From: Ruminiclostridium sp. | GTDB taxonomy: Bacteria > Bacillota > Clostridia > DSM-8532 | Length of the DNA stretch: 24,574 nt | Assembly (NCBI GenBank): GCA_003535195.1 | Contig: DOHN01000096.1 | Span: forward strand, 1-24,574 | Reading direction: 5' to 3' | Shown: positions 7,095 to 14,423 of the stretch, in pieces | Layout: each line of letters starts with the position of its first letter | How positions within the stretch are numbered: the first letter of the stretch is position 1 | Notes under the pieces: generated by a model | The model's database searches: none | What the model was told of the DNA's origin: nothing | What the model saw: the letters and a program-made list of their open reading frames with translations, nothing else | Made by a program: the position numbers and the translations under genes

Positions 7095-7570
7095 TGTTTT
7101 ACCTCCTTTTGATATTTTAGCTCAATATCGTTTAGCCAACCGGAGGTTTGGGCTCGCAGTCGGGCCGGCCAGTTAAAAAGGAGCTCCTCATAGCTGCTGG
7201 CAGCCTTTATTCCACAACCGGACCGGGGATCCACTATTTTGGCGTTCCAGGATTGAAGCACCCCCCCGCCGGTAAGCATTATGGTCAGGGCGGCCGCCGC
7301 CGCGTAGTAGGCCAGCAGACTTCGGCTCCGCCTCCGGTATTGGGGCCGGCGCTCCGGTCCTCCGGGCCCGCTTAGCAAAGCCAGCGTTCGGGCGGTAAAT
7401 TCAGGCGGTATGATCTTTTCCGCCTGCGCCAAATCATCATCGTCAATGCAATCCAGGAACAACTGCCGGCAAGCGTCGCATTCCCGGAGATGCGTTTCCA
7501 TCAGAGCTTGGCTTGCTTCTGCCTGCCCCCGATGAAAGGCCTGCCATTCCGCTTGGCTGAAATGCTTCAT
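7091..7570 (-). CDS. Zinc-binding (ZAS) anti-sigma factor, single membrane span
   Basis: The 159-aa product starts at ATG 7570, whose ATGA overlaps the sigma-factor stop. The frame stays open further upstream but only through sigma-factor coding sequence. The N-terminal cytoplasmic domain has the zinc anti-sigma motif H27-x3-C31-x2-C34 (THLRECDACRQ), which in this family grips the cognate ECF sigma factor. One membrane helix spans about 85-105 (LLAYYAAAAALTIMLTGGGVL), followed by a short external tail of about 50 residues. It is shorter than RsiW-type anti-sigmas, so the sensor part is minimal. The two downstream membrane proteins may supply sensing. Expected role: hold the neighbouring sigma factor at the membrane until an envelope signal releases it. 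Confidence 0.88.
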   Translation of the reverse strand: MKHFSQAEWQAFHRGQAEASQALMETHLRECDACRQLFLDCIDDDDLAQAEKIIPPEFTARTLALLSGPGGPERRPQYRRRSRSLLAYYAAAAALTIMLTGGGVLQSWNAKIVDPRSGCGIKAASSYEELLFNWPARLRAQTSGWLNDIELKYQKEVKQ

Positions 7571-8139
7571 TCGCTTCCCTCCTCCCATCGCTCCCTCAGG
7601 AACTTGCGCGCCCGGTACAAGCGTGATTCCACGGTTTTCAGGCTTATACCCTCCTCGCGCGCTATTTGCTGGTAAGACTTGTTCTCGAAATGGTACTTGA
7701 GTATGACCCGCCGGTATCGCGGAGGCAGAGTTTGGCAAAGATCTTTTATGCGCGCCTCTTGTTCCCGCTTCAGAAGCAGTTGTTCCGGGCCGCTATCGGT
7801 TTGATCGGGAATGCTGCTCAATTCAAGCGGGATATCTTCACGTTCCGGCCGGCCGAGCCGTTTTCGTTTCCAGTCAATGGCTTTATTGGCGGCGATCCGC
7901 CCAATCCAGGCTTTGAGGCGGTCAGGGCGGTATTCGGGGCGGGAACGGTAAAGCTGCAGAAATACTTCCTGGGCAATATCCTGGGCGTCCTCCGGATTCT
8001 TTACAAAGTGGAAAATAATTGCGAAAACATAAGCTTTATAACGTTCGATCAGCATCTCGAAGGCCCGGGGATCTCCGCGCAGGTAATTTTCCATCCACAG
8101 TTGCTCATCGCAAACCTTGATCGCCTCCTTCCCGTCCAT
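7567..8139 (-). CDS. ECF-type RNA polymerase sigma factor (sigma-70 family)
   Basis: A 190-aa protein with the two domains of an ECF sigma factor. Region 2 (about 25-95) contains NPEDAQDIAQEVFLQLYRS and IAANKAIDWKRKR. Region 4 (about 130-185) contains LPPRYRRVILKYHFENKSY and the helix-turn-helix QQIAREEGISLKTVESRLYRAR. It directs RNA polymerase to a small regulon, usually including its own operon, and is held inactive by the anti-sigma factor encoded next to it (4-bp overlap). The start is taken as ATG 8139. No strong ribosome site precedes it, and an AAGGAGG lies just inside the frame without a usable start after it. The first codons are therefore uncertain. No clear self-promoter could be assigned upstream. 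Confidence 0.93.
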   Translation of the reverse strand: MDGKEAIKVCDEQLWMENYLRGDPRAFEMLIERYKAYVFAIIFHFVKNPEDAQDIAQEVFLQLYRSRPEYRPDRLKAWIGRIAANKAIDWKRKRLGRPEREDIPLELSSIPDQTDSGPEQLLLKREQEARIKDLCQTLPPRYRRVILKYHFENKSYQQIAREEGISLKTVESRLYRARKFLRERWEEGSE

Positions 8140-8489
8140 CTATTAATAATAACGATGAAAACATTGAAAACCCTGCAAAATATCTAAATTTTTATTCTGG
8201 AATGTTGTTTACTATACGACACTGATAGAGTATGCCGATTCGGGATTGGGGAATCATAATAGGGCAACTGATGATATTTTTGAAGACCGGCTTTAGGGAA
8301 AAATAGTGTTGTAAGGCGGGGGCGCTACCTCCGGATCCCCAGAGTTTATCGCTTGGTTTCTCAAGGCGGCACAGAAAAGCGACGGGTTCAATGAATCCGC
8401 CGCCTCGTCACCCCCCGCACGGCTCGGGGCGCTCTCCAGCGTTGCCCTATCCTGTGCGTGAGTAAAAGCAACTGTATTATCTCAGATTA
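8140..8489. other. Gene-free stretch upstream of the sigma operon and the interrupted radical SAM gene
   Basis: This 350-base region must hold the divergent promoters of the sigma-factor operon (leftward) and the interrupted radical SAM gene (rightward), but no consensus pair is convincing. A GC-rich core (about 8310-8450) contains an 8-base direct repeat (ggggcgct near 8320 and 8426) and a near-perfect short inverted repeat (cgggttcaatgaatccg, about 8383-8399). On the minus strand one frame is open across the core but shows no start signal or known family. Confidence 0.4.
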
Positions 8490-8509
8490 ATGTTGGATTA
8501 TTCCATTTA

Positions 8510-8537
8510 TCCTGGATTCCCGCCAACTCATAACGAG
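8510..8537 (+). repeat. Left terminal inverted repeat of the IS
   Basis: The 28 bases here are the exact reverse complement of 10249-10276. Because the flanking TA is itself symmetric, the match reads as 30 bp when it is included. Confidence 0.93.
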
Positions 8538-8647
8538 TCAATGATAAAACCTATGTAAATCCGCTTGAAATCAAGACTTAGTGTCATTTTCTGCTTGCTA
8601 TTTTACTCGTTATGTGTTACGCTATACATAACGAGGAGGCGGTATAA

Positions 8648-10258
8648 ATGGCAAGCATTGTCTACCAGAAAGACAAGCGTTCAGGAATTACATATGCTTA
8701 TGAGTCCGTTTCCTACTGGGATAAAGAGAAACAACAATCCAGAGCCAAAAGAACGCTCATAGGTAGGGTAGATGAAAAGACCGGAGAGATTGTCGCCACG
8801 GATGGCCGAGGCCGTAAAAAGAAAGAAGAGATATCCATGGTGAAACCGGGTCCGGTACCGACTACACAAACAGCAAGGTCTTTCTACGGAGCAACATACT
8901 TATTGGACTCCGTCGGCGAGCGATTAGGCATTACCGAAGATTTGAAGAGGTGTTTTCCCCAGACATACCAGCAGATGCTCTCTATCGCTTACTACCTGAT
9001 CTTGGAGGACAAGAACCCGCTTTATCGGTTTGAAAAGTGGGGAAGTCTGCACAAGCATCCCTTTGGAAAAAACATCACTTCACAGCGCAGCAGTGAACTC
9101 TTTGCATCCATCACCGAGGAAGCTAAGAACGAGTTCTTCCGTCTTCAAGGGAAAAGGCGAATGGACAAGGAATTCTGGGCTTACGATATCACTTCTATCT
9201 CCAGCTATTCCGAATGCCTCCGGCAAGTCCAGTTTGGCAAGAACAAAGAAGACGATCGTTTAGCCCAATTGAATCTGGCGCTAGTCTTTGGGGAAACATC
9301 CAACCTTCCCTTCTACTATCGCAAATTGGCCGGTAATATCCCCGATTCCAAGACTGTGAAAACCCTTCTTGCAGAGCTTGATATGCTTGGGTTTTCCAAA
9401 GTTAAGTTGGTTATGGATCGAGGTTTTTACAGTGAAGATAACATCAACGCCTTGCTTAAGGAACACTTGAAGTTTCTCATCTCTGTCAAGATGTCACTTT
9501 CGTCGGTCAGGCAACACTTGAACCCCATCTATAAACAATTCCGCTCCTTTGAGCACTTTAGTGAGAAGTATGAGCTCTATTATCACACAGTACCGACAGA
9601 ATGGAGCCATACGCAATATCGCCCGTATAAGGATGACACCATATCCGAGCTCAGGCGGATCTACATTCACTATTACTACAACATTGACAGGGCGGCGGAG
9701 GACGAAAAAGCTTTCGATCGAGAGCTCATAGAGCTTCGCCATGAGCTGGAATCGGGAAAACAGGTTCCGGAACACGAGAAACTCTATCGTAGATTCTTCG
9801 AAACGAAATCTACACCAAAGCGCGGCACCAAGGTCACGGTTAATGAAGAAGCGGTGTTCAATGCCAAGCGCTATTATGGATTTTTTGCCCTGCTAACTAA
9901 TGAAACTATGGACGCAATAACGGCTTTGGAACTATATAGGAACAAGGATGTAGTAGAAAAGGCCTTTGGTAACCTTAAAGAGCGACTCAACATGCGGCGC
10001 ACGCTAGTCTCTTCTGAACAAAGCCTCGAAGGGAAGCTGTTCGTCGAGTTTGTGGCCTCAATCTATCTCTCCCACATCAAAAAACAGATGCAGGACACCG
10101 AGTTATTCAAGTATTATACTTTACAAAGCGCCCTTGGCAAACTTGATGTCATTGAATGCTTTGAAACCCCGGGCCAGAAACTCCGTGTTGGTGAGCTTCT
10201 GGAAAAACAAAAGGAAATTTACGCATGCCTGGGTGTTGATCCGCCAACCTCGTTATGA
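8648..10258 (+). CDS. IS1634-family DDE transposase
   Basis: A 536-aa protein of normal length for IS1634-family transposases. The N-terminus (MASIVYQKDKRSGITYAYES, then TLIGRVDEKTGEI) is typical of the family. The likely catalytic triad is D180 (WAYDIT), D257 (LVMDRGFYS) and E437 in the block LYRNKDVVEKAFGNLK, which has the Y-R-x3-E style spacing of this group. ATG at 8648 is preceded by GAGGAGG with eight bases between. The stop lies inside the right inverted repeat, as is common in compact insertion sequences. No stop or frameshift interrupts the frame, so the element could still be active. Confidence 0.95.
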   Translation: MASIVYQKDKRSGITYAYESVSYWDKEKQQSRAKRTLIGRVDEKTGEIVATDGRGRKKKEEISMVKPGPVPTTQTARSFYGATYLLDSVGERLGITEDLKRCFPQTYQQMLSIAYYLILEDKNPLYRFEKWGSLHKHPFGKNITSQRSSELFASITEEAKNEFFRLQGKRRMDKEFWAYDITSISSYSECLRQVQFGKNKEDDRLAQLNLALVFGETSNLPFYYRKLAGNIPDSKTVKTLLAELDMLGFSKVKLVMDRGFYSEDNINALLKEHLKFLISVKMSLSSVRQHLNPIYKQFRSFEHFSEKYELYYHTVPTEWSHTQYRPYKDDTISELRRIYIHYYYNIDRAAEDEKAFDRELIELRHELESGKQVPEHEKLYRRFFETKSTPKRGTKVTVNEEAVFNAKRYYGFFALLTNETMDAITALELYRNKDVVEKAFGNLKERLNMRRTLVSSEQSLEGKLFVEFVASIYLSHIKKQMQDTELFKYYTLQSALGKLDVIECFETPGQKLRVGELLEKQKEIYACLGVDPPTSL

Positions 10259-10276
10259 GTTGGCGGGAATCCAGGA
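10249..10276 (-). repeat. Right terminal inverted repeat of the IS
   Basis: Exact reverse complement of 8510-8537. It overlaps the last codons and TGA stop of the transposase. Confidence 0.93.
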
Positions 10277-10810
10277 TATAAGGCCATTCTTTCACAGCAC
10301 AATGGCATGAACATTTATCGCGGCTGTTCTCATGGCTGTATTTACTGTGACAGCCGCAGCAAGTGTTATCAAATGGATCATGACTTTGAGGATATTGAGG
10401 TTAAGACCGATGCTCCTCAGGTGCTGGAGGCGCAGTTGCGGGCGAAACGGAAAAAGTGTATGGTCGGTACGGGGGCAATGACGGATCCCTATATACCGCT
10501 GGAAAATGAATTGAGGTTTACGCGGCAATGCCTTGAGATCATCGACAAATACGGGTTTGGGTTGGCGATTCAGACCAAGTCTGATGGTATTTTGCAGGAT
10601 CTTGATTTGCTGAAAAGCATCAATGCCAGGACCAAGTGTGTGGTACAGATGACGCTGACGACCCATGATGAGGAATTGTGTCTATTAATTGAGCATATTG
10701 AAGGATTTTTCTGGTACTTCTTGAACATCATATTATACTAGGTTTTTTAACTTGTCGCCGATGATTAAAGAACAGCAACAACTCCCGCTGGCTTGGCTGG
10801 CGGTTAGGAG

Positions 10811-11083
10811 ATGATTGCCATAATTATTCACGGCACTGACGTCGCTAAGAGGAAAGCCATACTTAATTATTGTCCAAAGTGTAGACAAGACAGGCGGTTT
10901 TGGTTAATAGAGCGTTCTGAAGTACTCGGGTTCATCATTATCCTCATTCGTTTTAGCAGAGAATACCATACTTTATGCGATTCATGTAATAGCACTTTCT
11001 TTATTCCAGAGAATGTTCGCAAGAAAATATATTTGAGCATTCCTGAAAGAGTGATAGAATTCGTTCGCCGGAGGTCAAAATGA
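10811..11083 (+). CDS. Small zinc-ribbon protein, 90 aa
   Basis: Two CxxC knuckles, C21-P-K-C24 and C56-D-S-C59, are separated by a hydrophobic stretch (VLGFIIILIRF). They form a split zinc ribbon like that of small Firmicute zinc-ribbon proteins beginning with a hydrophobic strand and an HGT/WGT motif (here IIIHGTD). TAGGAG immediately abuts the ATG at 10811, so spacing is poor. The GTD-containing strand is conserved in relatives as I remember them, so the start cannot be much later. It overlaps the next gene by four bases (ATGA), and the pair is surely co-transcribed. Function is unknown; such ribbons mediate protein or nucleic-acid contacts. These are the first intact genes after the truncated radical SAM gene. 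Confidence 0.75.
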   Translation: MIAIIIHGTDVAKRKAILNYCPKCRQDRRFWLIERSEVLGFIIILIRFSREYHTLCDSCNSTFFIPENVRKKIYLSIPERVIEFVRRRSK

Positions 11084-11478
11084 TTCATAGACATACAAAA
11101 TGTCCATATTGTGGCTTTCAATTAAGCTATGAAACAGGTTTAAAAGAAGAAGTCGGACACCCGACTGCAAAATGTCCTGCATGTCATAAAGTCTATAAAA
11201 CAGGGCGAAAGTACTGGAGCGACATGGATAAGCACGAAAGATCAGCATATGCTGTAAAGAAAATCTTTCAGACCATTGTCAACTTAATCGGAGGTGCAAT
11301 TCTCCTAACAATACTGATTGCCTTAATATTATGGGGAATTGACAGTGTTTTGGGGACTAAGTTAATAGAGTCGAGCGTCTTGTTGATAATTATATCAATA
11401 ACATCATCGGTCTTAGTCTTGTATACGCTAATAAAAGACATAAAGAATACGATAAACCTAAAAAGAGATGACACTTGA
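11080..11478 (+). CDS. Zinc-ribbon membrane protein, 132 aa
   Basis: The N-terminal zinc ribbon has C8-P-Y-C11 and C32-P-A-C35. Two membrane helices follow (about 66-86 and 97-117) and then a basic tail (KDIKNTINLKRDD). The topology suggests a cytoplasmic ribbon anchored by a helical hairpin. The start ATG overlaps the stop of the upstream zinc-ribbon gene (ATGA), and a GGAGG site lies nine bases before it, inside that gene. The pair looks like a two-gene accessory unit at the edge of the defence island. No known family beyond the zinc ribbon could be named. It converges on the gene at 11674-12141, with a long inverted repeat between them. Confidence 0.75.
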   Translation: MIHRHTKCPYCGFQLSYETGLKEEVGHPTAKCPACHKVYKTGRKYWSDMDKHERSAYAVKKIFQTIVNLIGGAILLTILIALILWGIDSVLGTKLIESSVLLIIISITSSVLVLYTLIKDIKNTINLKRDDT

Positions 11479-11503
11479 GTTATTACACTTATCAGATTTG
11501 GAG

Positions 11504-11550
11504 ATTCGTCTCCAGCTAGGTCGCAATTGCCAACCTAGCTGGAGACGAAT
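11504..11550. repeat. 18-bp perfect inverted repeat between convergent genes
   Basis: The arms at 11504-11521 and 11533-11550 are exact reverse complements around an 11-base loop that itself contains gcaattgc. The left arm overlaps a smaller hairpin, TGGAGA-TTCG-TCTCCA (about 11499-11514), with a stable tetraloop, so two alternative folds are possible. There is no T-run on either side. It may be a bidirectional terminator, a protein-binding site or a palindromic mobile remnant. Confidence 0.6.
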
Positions 11551-11673
11551 TACGTGGTGGGGCAGCATTGTAAGCTTATTTTCGATAGACAAGATAAGGC
11601 GATTAATTAAACATTAACCATCTACTCTACATTCAATACTCGCTGACTACCCAAGGTTACTTTAGTGGTAATC

Positions 11674-12141
11674 CTAGTTTTCAATAACCGGTCGTTTTCT
11701 CCTTCTAAAGAGCAAGCTAAAAGGCCATATACGCACTTCATTCTTGGAGCGTTCCCAGTCATCTTTAAGTAAACAAGATAGGCAATACATTACTGATTTT
11801 GCCCTTTCCTCGTTTTGGCCTTTGGCGAGTTGTTCAATTGCAGTAAGAATAGATTGGTCAGCTTTATCATATGGATTGAGTTTTAGTGAAAGCTGATATT
11901 TGATTTTCAAAAACGTCTTTGTTTTCTCCTCAGGCCGAATCTCTGTACTGTATAATGTTTCCATTATTCTTGTTGCCTTTTTTCGAATATCACTTCGCCA
12001 TTTTGATCTTTCCTGCGTAATGTACTGTAGTTTCACATTCTTGCTATTGATAAGAAAACCGATGATAGCGGAAACCACCCCAGAAGTTAACATTGCAGTT
12101 AAAATAGATAGAATTACAGATAGAATTGCTGGTTGTTGCAT
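11674..12141 (-). CDS. Small membrane-anchored protein of unknown function, 155 aa
   Basis: The frame is open from 12180, but AAAGGAAG lies just before the ATG at 12141, the preferred start (MQQPAILSVILS). One N-terminal membrane helix covers about 8-31. A charged stretch follows, VKLQYITQERSKWRSDIRKKATRI, a pattern I recall from small single-span proteins scattered in accessory regions. The remaining cytoplasmic part (about 60-140) is helical, and the C-terminus is very basic (LFRRRKRP). It lies on the same strand as the BREX operon, 122 bases downstream of brxA. It could be a late operon member or a separate defence-island gene. No function can be assigned. Confidence 0.65.
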   Translation of the reverse strand: MQQPAILSVILSILTAMLTSGVVSAIIGFLINSKNVKLQYITQERSKWRSDIRKKATRIMETLYSTEIRPEEKTKTFLKIKYQLSLKLNPYDKADQSILTAIEQLAKGQNEERAKSVMYCLSCLLKDDWERSKNEVRIWPFSLLFRRRKRPVIEN

Positions 12142-12172
12142 TTTTCTTCCTTTCTCTGAGAAGATAGTTCTG

Positions 12173-12202
12173 TTTGGCAACGCAAACTAACGAATTTGGC
12201 AA
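12173..12202. promoter_or_regulatory. Direct repeat TTTGGCAA x2, 22-bp period
   Basis: Two identical octamers at 12173-12180 and 12195-12202 lie about two helical turns apart, just upstream of the membrane-protein gene at 12141. They could be a regulator-binding site; chance cannot be excluded. Confidence 0.25.
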
Positions 12203-12226
12203 TTAAAAAATATACCCTCATCGGTA

Positions 12227-12247
12227 AAACCACTTTTTTGCTGGTTT
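12227..12247 (-). terminator. Weak hairpin after brxA
   Basis: A 6-bp stem (aaacca 12227-12232, tggttt 12242-12247) around a 9-base loop, 17 bases beyond the brxA stop. On the minus strand only a TTTTA follows the stem, so it would be a weak terminator at best. Read-through into the gene at 12141 is possible. Confidence 0.25.
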
Positions 12248-12263
12248 ATGTTAGCTAAGCTTA

Positions 12264-12968
12264 TTAATCTGCTGTTAATACAATTTTGCCGCCGAAGTTA
12301 CTTAATGTAAATTGATCTGAGTCATGCAGCCATTCGTATGAAACATTGTATTCAAACGGAAAGACCTGAGGTGCCGAAGACAACTCTGCTATTTCATAGT
12401 AAGCTCTTTCCCTTAAGTGAAGGATAGCCAGCAGCAACACCTGTATGGTCTTTACATCCGTAATCGGATGCTTTTTTATGCGATATACCCCAACCTTCTC
12501 ATTTTCGATGACCCCAATCAGCTTTAAGGTCCGCAATATCTTATCGCTGGAATGAAACAGTGTAGTCCGTTCTCCCCACATCTCAAACAGCTTCTCCTTA
12601 AGCCAGGATGTTGCAAATGTATCTTGGATGTTACTGAGCTTGCCTATTAAAGCACACACATCAGAGAATACAGGATATGCAACCAGCATCATGCTCCAAT
12701 GCAATGCCAGTTTATTCGACTTCTCATCCTTATAGGCTTCTAAAGCTTGCTGTTTTATCGCTGAAAATTCCTCAGGAGTCCTCACCCATATATTCATGAG
12801 GATTTCCCGCGTTTTTCTCAGAACAATCGAGCTCTTTACTTCAAAGGACAAATATTCGTTTAACTCATCTCTAATTTGCGTTTCGTCCTTACCTTCCAGT
12901 ACGAGTTCTACAGTTTTATTCAGCCATTCCAATTTAATGGAACGGGACAGTCCAATAAACTTTGCCAC
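12264..12968 (-). CDS. brxA: BREX protein BrxA (DUF1819)
   Basis: A 234-aa protein with the DUF1819/BrxA pattern: an N-terminal FIGLSRSIKLEWLNKTVEL, central helices with LALHWSMMLVAYPVFSDVCALIG, a winged-helix-like stretch (ERTTLFHSSDKILRTLKLIGVI), and a C-terminus ending in EWLHDSDQFTLSNFGGKIVL. BrxA is a small, probably DNA-associated subunit present in several BREX types and needed for defence in those tested. It starts at GTG 12968, directly after the pglZ stop, with AAGGCGG 9-10 bases upstream. As the last gene of the operon its position is that of brxA in type III BREX. The frame is intact and no odd features are seen. Confidence 0.88.
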   Translation of the reverse strand: MAKFIGLSRSIKLEWLNKTVELVLEGKDETQIRDELNEYLSFEVKSSIVLRKTREILMNIWVRTPEEFSAIKQQALEAYKDEKSNKLALHWSMMLVAYPVFSDVCALIGKLSNIQDTFATSWLKEKLFEMWGERTTLFHSSDKILRTLKLIGVIENEKVGVYRIKKHPITDVKTIQVLLLAILHLRERAYYEIAELSSAPQVFPFEYNVSYEWLHDSDQFTLSNFGGKIVLTAD

Positions 12969-14423
12969 CTAAATTACCGCCTTTACTTTAATGAATGGAA
13001 CAATTACTTCATCAATGGAAATGCCCCCATGTGTCATTACTTCTTCATTCTTATTATCAAAAGAAACACCTGACTCGCAAACGTAATATTTATAATCTTT
13101 ATCCAAGTAATACCCTGGATAAGTCACGACATTATCAGCGAAAGATTCCTTTTCTGCTGCGTAATCTTTCAGCACAAACATCCTCTTGGACCTGGTTTCC
13201 ACCTCAACCCCAAAATTACGGATAGCTCCTGCTCCGATGCATGGGGCGTTGCCATGGTCGGATGTTACATAAATATTAAAACCCCGCGCATACAAGTCTT
13301 TAATAAGGGATTGCAGTTTACCTTCTTTGGCTAATAGCGAAACATCATTATACATCCCTACACGGCCTTGCTTTTGGCCGTGAACTAAATCGTCTACGTC
13401 ATTGATGATCACAGCCACAAACTTGGTAAAATAGCTGGTAGGTGGATTGTAGCCTCTAGCATATAAGCTTTGCTGTTTGGTATACCCCCTGTTCTTAGTA
13501 GCCTCCACAAAGCCTTTTTCTTCCTGGCTTAAAGTAAAAGGATTTTCCAACTCACGCGGGTATTTTCCGCTGAGCAGACCTTGCCTTGAAATAGACGTCG
13601 TTGTTGGTATTAGGGCATAAGTACAATGGTATTCATAGTCAATACCATCCCAATATCGTGAGATGACTTCAAAATCAAACAAGGACATACCATCCACGAC
13701 GATAAGAGCAGTTTTGCCATGCGCTATAAAATCAATTACTTTAGGCAAGATAGCAGGAGCCTCTTTTTTGGTTTCACCGGAAAGCTTTTGATAGCCGTCA
13801 AATATAAACTTTTCAAATTCCGTGTCAACAAAACTCGTATCGATTTTGGTATTTGCTTTTGCAGCGTAATAATCAACCAAGGCCTTTGTGCGGGCAATCT
13901 CAATCCAGACATTTGCAGTAATACCGGATTTGTCACCAGAAGGCAAGAGGTTTTTTATCGTTAGCTCACAATAGTTTTTTACATTTCCTTTTGAAAAGAC
14001 CGTATCTGAAATGAATCTTTCAGTCTTTTCCCTGGTATCACAGGACGAATAAAGCTCCCCATAAGCAAAGCTAATCAAGTCGATGTCTTTAATATACCGG
14101 CGCACCGTATCATCATGCAGTTTCGGAAAGATGTTCTTGAGAGAAATTTCAACTTCAAAAAATTGTCTCCTTATGTCGTACGGCACATATATGCCGGAAC
14201 AAACAATAACCGCATATTTATGATCAGAATTCCTTATTTCTTGCTCATACCTTAGCCGAAATGCTTCAATATCCTCATATCGGATGACCTCAAAATCTTG
14301 AGAAATAAGGAGCCTGGTATAATCAAAGGCAGCATAAAACCGGTCGGTGTCAAATATCAGTAACCGTTTTTCATATTGAATTGAAAAAAGCTCTGCCATC
14401 CGTTTCTCGATCAATGATTTCAC
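12969..14423 (-). CDS. pglZ: BREX phosphatase-superfamily protein PglZ
   Basis: A 484-aa protein of the PglZ family, alkaline-phosphatase superfamily, the hallmark gene of BREX. Metal and active-site blocks are visible: D244 in IVVDGMSLFD, the Thr/Ser nucleophile region TTTSISRQGLLSG (274-286), NDVDDLVHG (341-349), D389-H390 in YVTSDHGN, and H465 in MTHGGISIDEVIVPF. It is shorter than the 800-900 aa PglZ of type I, as expected for type III. The N-terminal region (1-210) is helical. GTG at 14423 overlaps the helicase stop (GTGA) but has GGAG abutting it. The in-frame TTG three codons later (14414) has ideal spacing and may be the true start. It is translationally coupled to the helicase gene upstream and to brxA downstream. 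Confidence 0.93.
   Translation of the reverse strand: MKSLIEKRMAELFSIQYEKRLLIFDTDRFYAAFDYTRLLISQDFEVIRYEDIEAFRLRYEQEIRNSDHKYAVIVCSGIYVPYDIRRQFFEVEISLKNIFPKLHDDTVRRYIKDIDLISFAYGELYSSCDTREKTERFISDTVFSKGNVKNYCELTIKNLLPSGDKSGITANVWIEIARTKALVDYYAAKANTKIDTSFVDTEFEKFIFDGYQKLSGETKKEAPAILPKVIDFIAHGKTALIVVDGMSLFDFEVISRYWDGIDYEYHCTYALIPTTTSISRQGLLSGKYPRELENPFTLSQEEKGFVEATKNRGYTKQQSLYARGYNPPTSYFTKFVAVIINDVDDLVHGQKQGRVGMYNDVSLLAKEGKLQSLIKDLYARGFNIYVTSDHGNAPCIGAGAIRNFGVEVETRSKRMFVLKDYAAEKESFADNVVTYPGYYLDKDYKYYVCESGVSFDNKNEEVMTHGGISIDEVIVPFIKVKAVI

Larger units (their letters stand above)
8508..10278 (+). mobile_element. Intact IS1634-family insertion sequence with TA target duplication
   Basis: The ends carry 28-bp perfect terminal inverted repeats at 8510-8537 and 10249-10276 (outer ends tcctggattcccgcc... 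and ...ggcgggaatccagga). A TA flanks each side (8508-8509 and 10277-10278). The element proper is 1767 bp with one transposase gene, whose stop codon lies inside the right repeat. Some IS1634 relatives make very long target duplications. Here only TA is duplicated, as shown by exact restoration of the interrupted reading frame. Confidence 0.92.
8490..10741 (+). pseudogene. SPL-type radical SAM gene, split by an insertion sequence and truncated at the 3' end
   Basis: The first seven codons lie at 8490-8509 (ATG TTG GAT TAT TCC ATT TA). The gene resumes at 10279, exactly in frame once the insertion sequence and one TA copy are removed, giving SIYKAILSQHNGMNIYRGC. The radical SAM cysteines are intact in CSHGCIYC, followed by DSRSKCYQM, VGTGAMTDPYIPLE and QMTLTTHDEELC, as in SplB-like proteins (spore photoproduct lyase relatives, usually about 290 aa). 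After about 'LLIE' near 10690 the sequence stops matching the family and ends in an unrelated tail at 10741, so the C-terminal half is missing. No ribosome site is obvious before 8490. The internal ATG at 10307 gives a 144-aa frame that is very unlikely to be a working enzyme. Confidence 0.8.

Noticed and set aside
7571..7738. Upstream extension of the anti-sigma factor frame
   Set aside because: It lies entirely inside the sigma-factor gene. The ATG at 7570 gives the usual ATGA overlap and a normal ZAS-type N-terminus.
8283..8460. GC-rich stretch considered as a tRNA, group II intron domain V or short gene
   Set aside because: A cgggttcaa-like string resembles a tRNA T-arm, but no cloverleaf or acceptor stem can be built. 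No domain V hairpin pairs properly. The minus-strand open frame has no start or known similarity.
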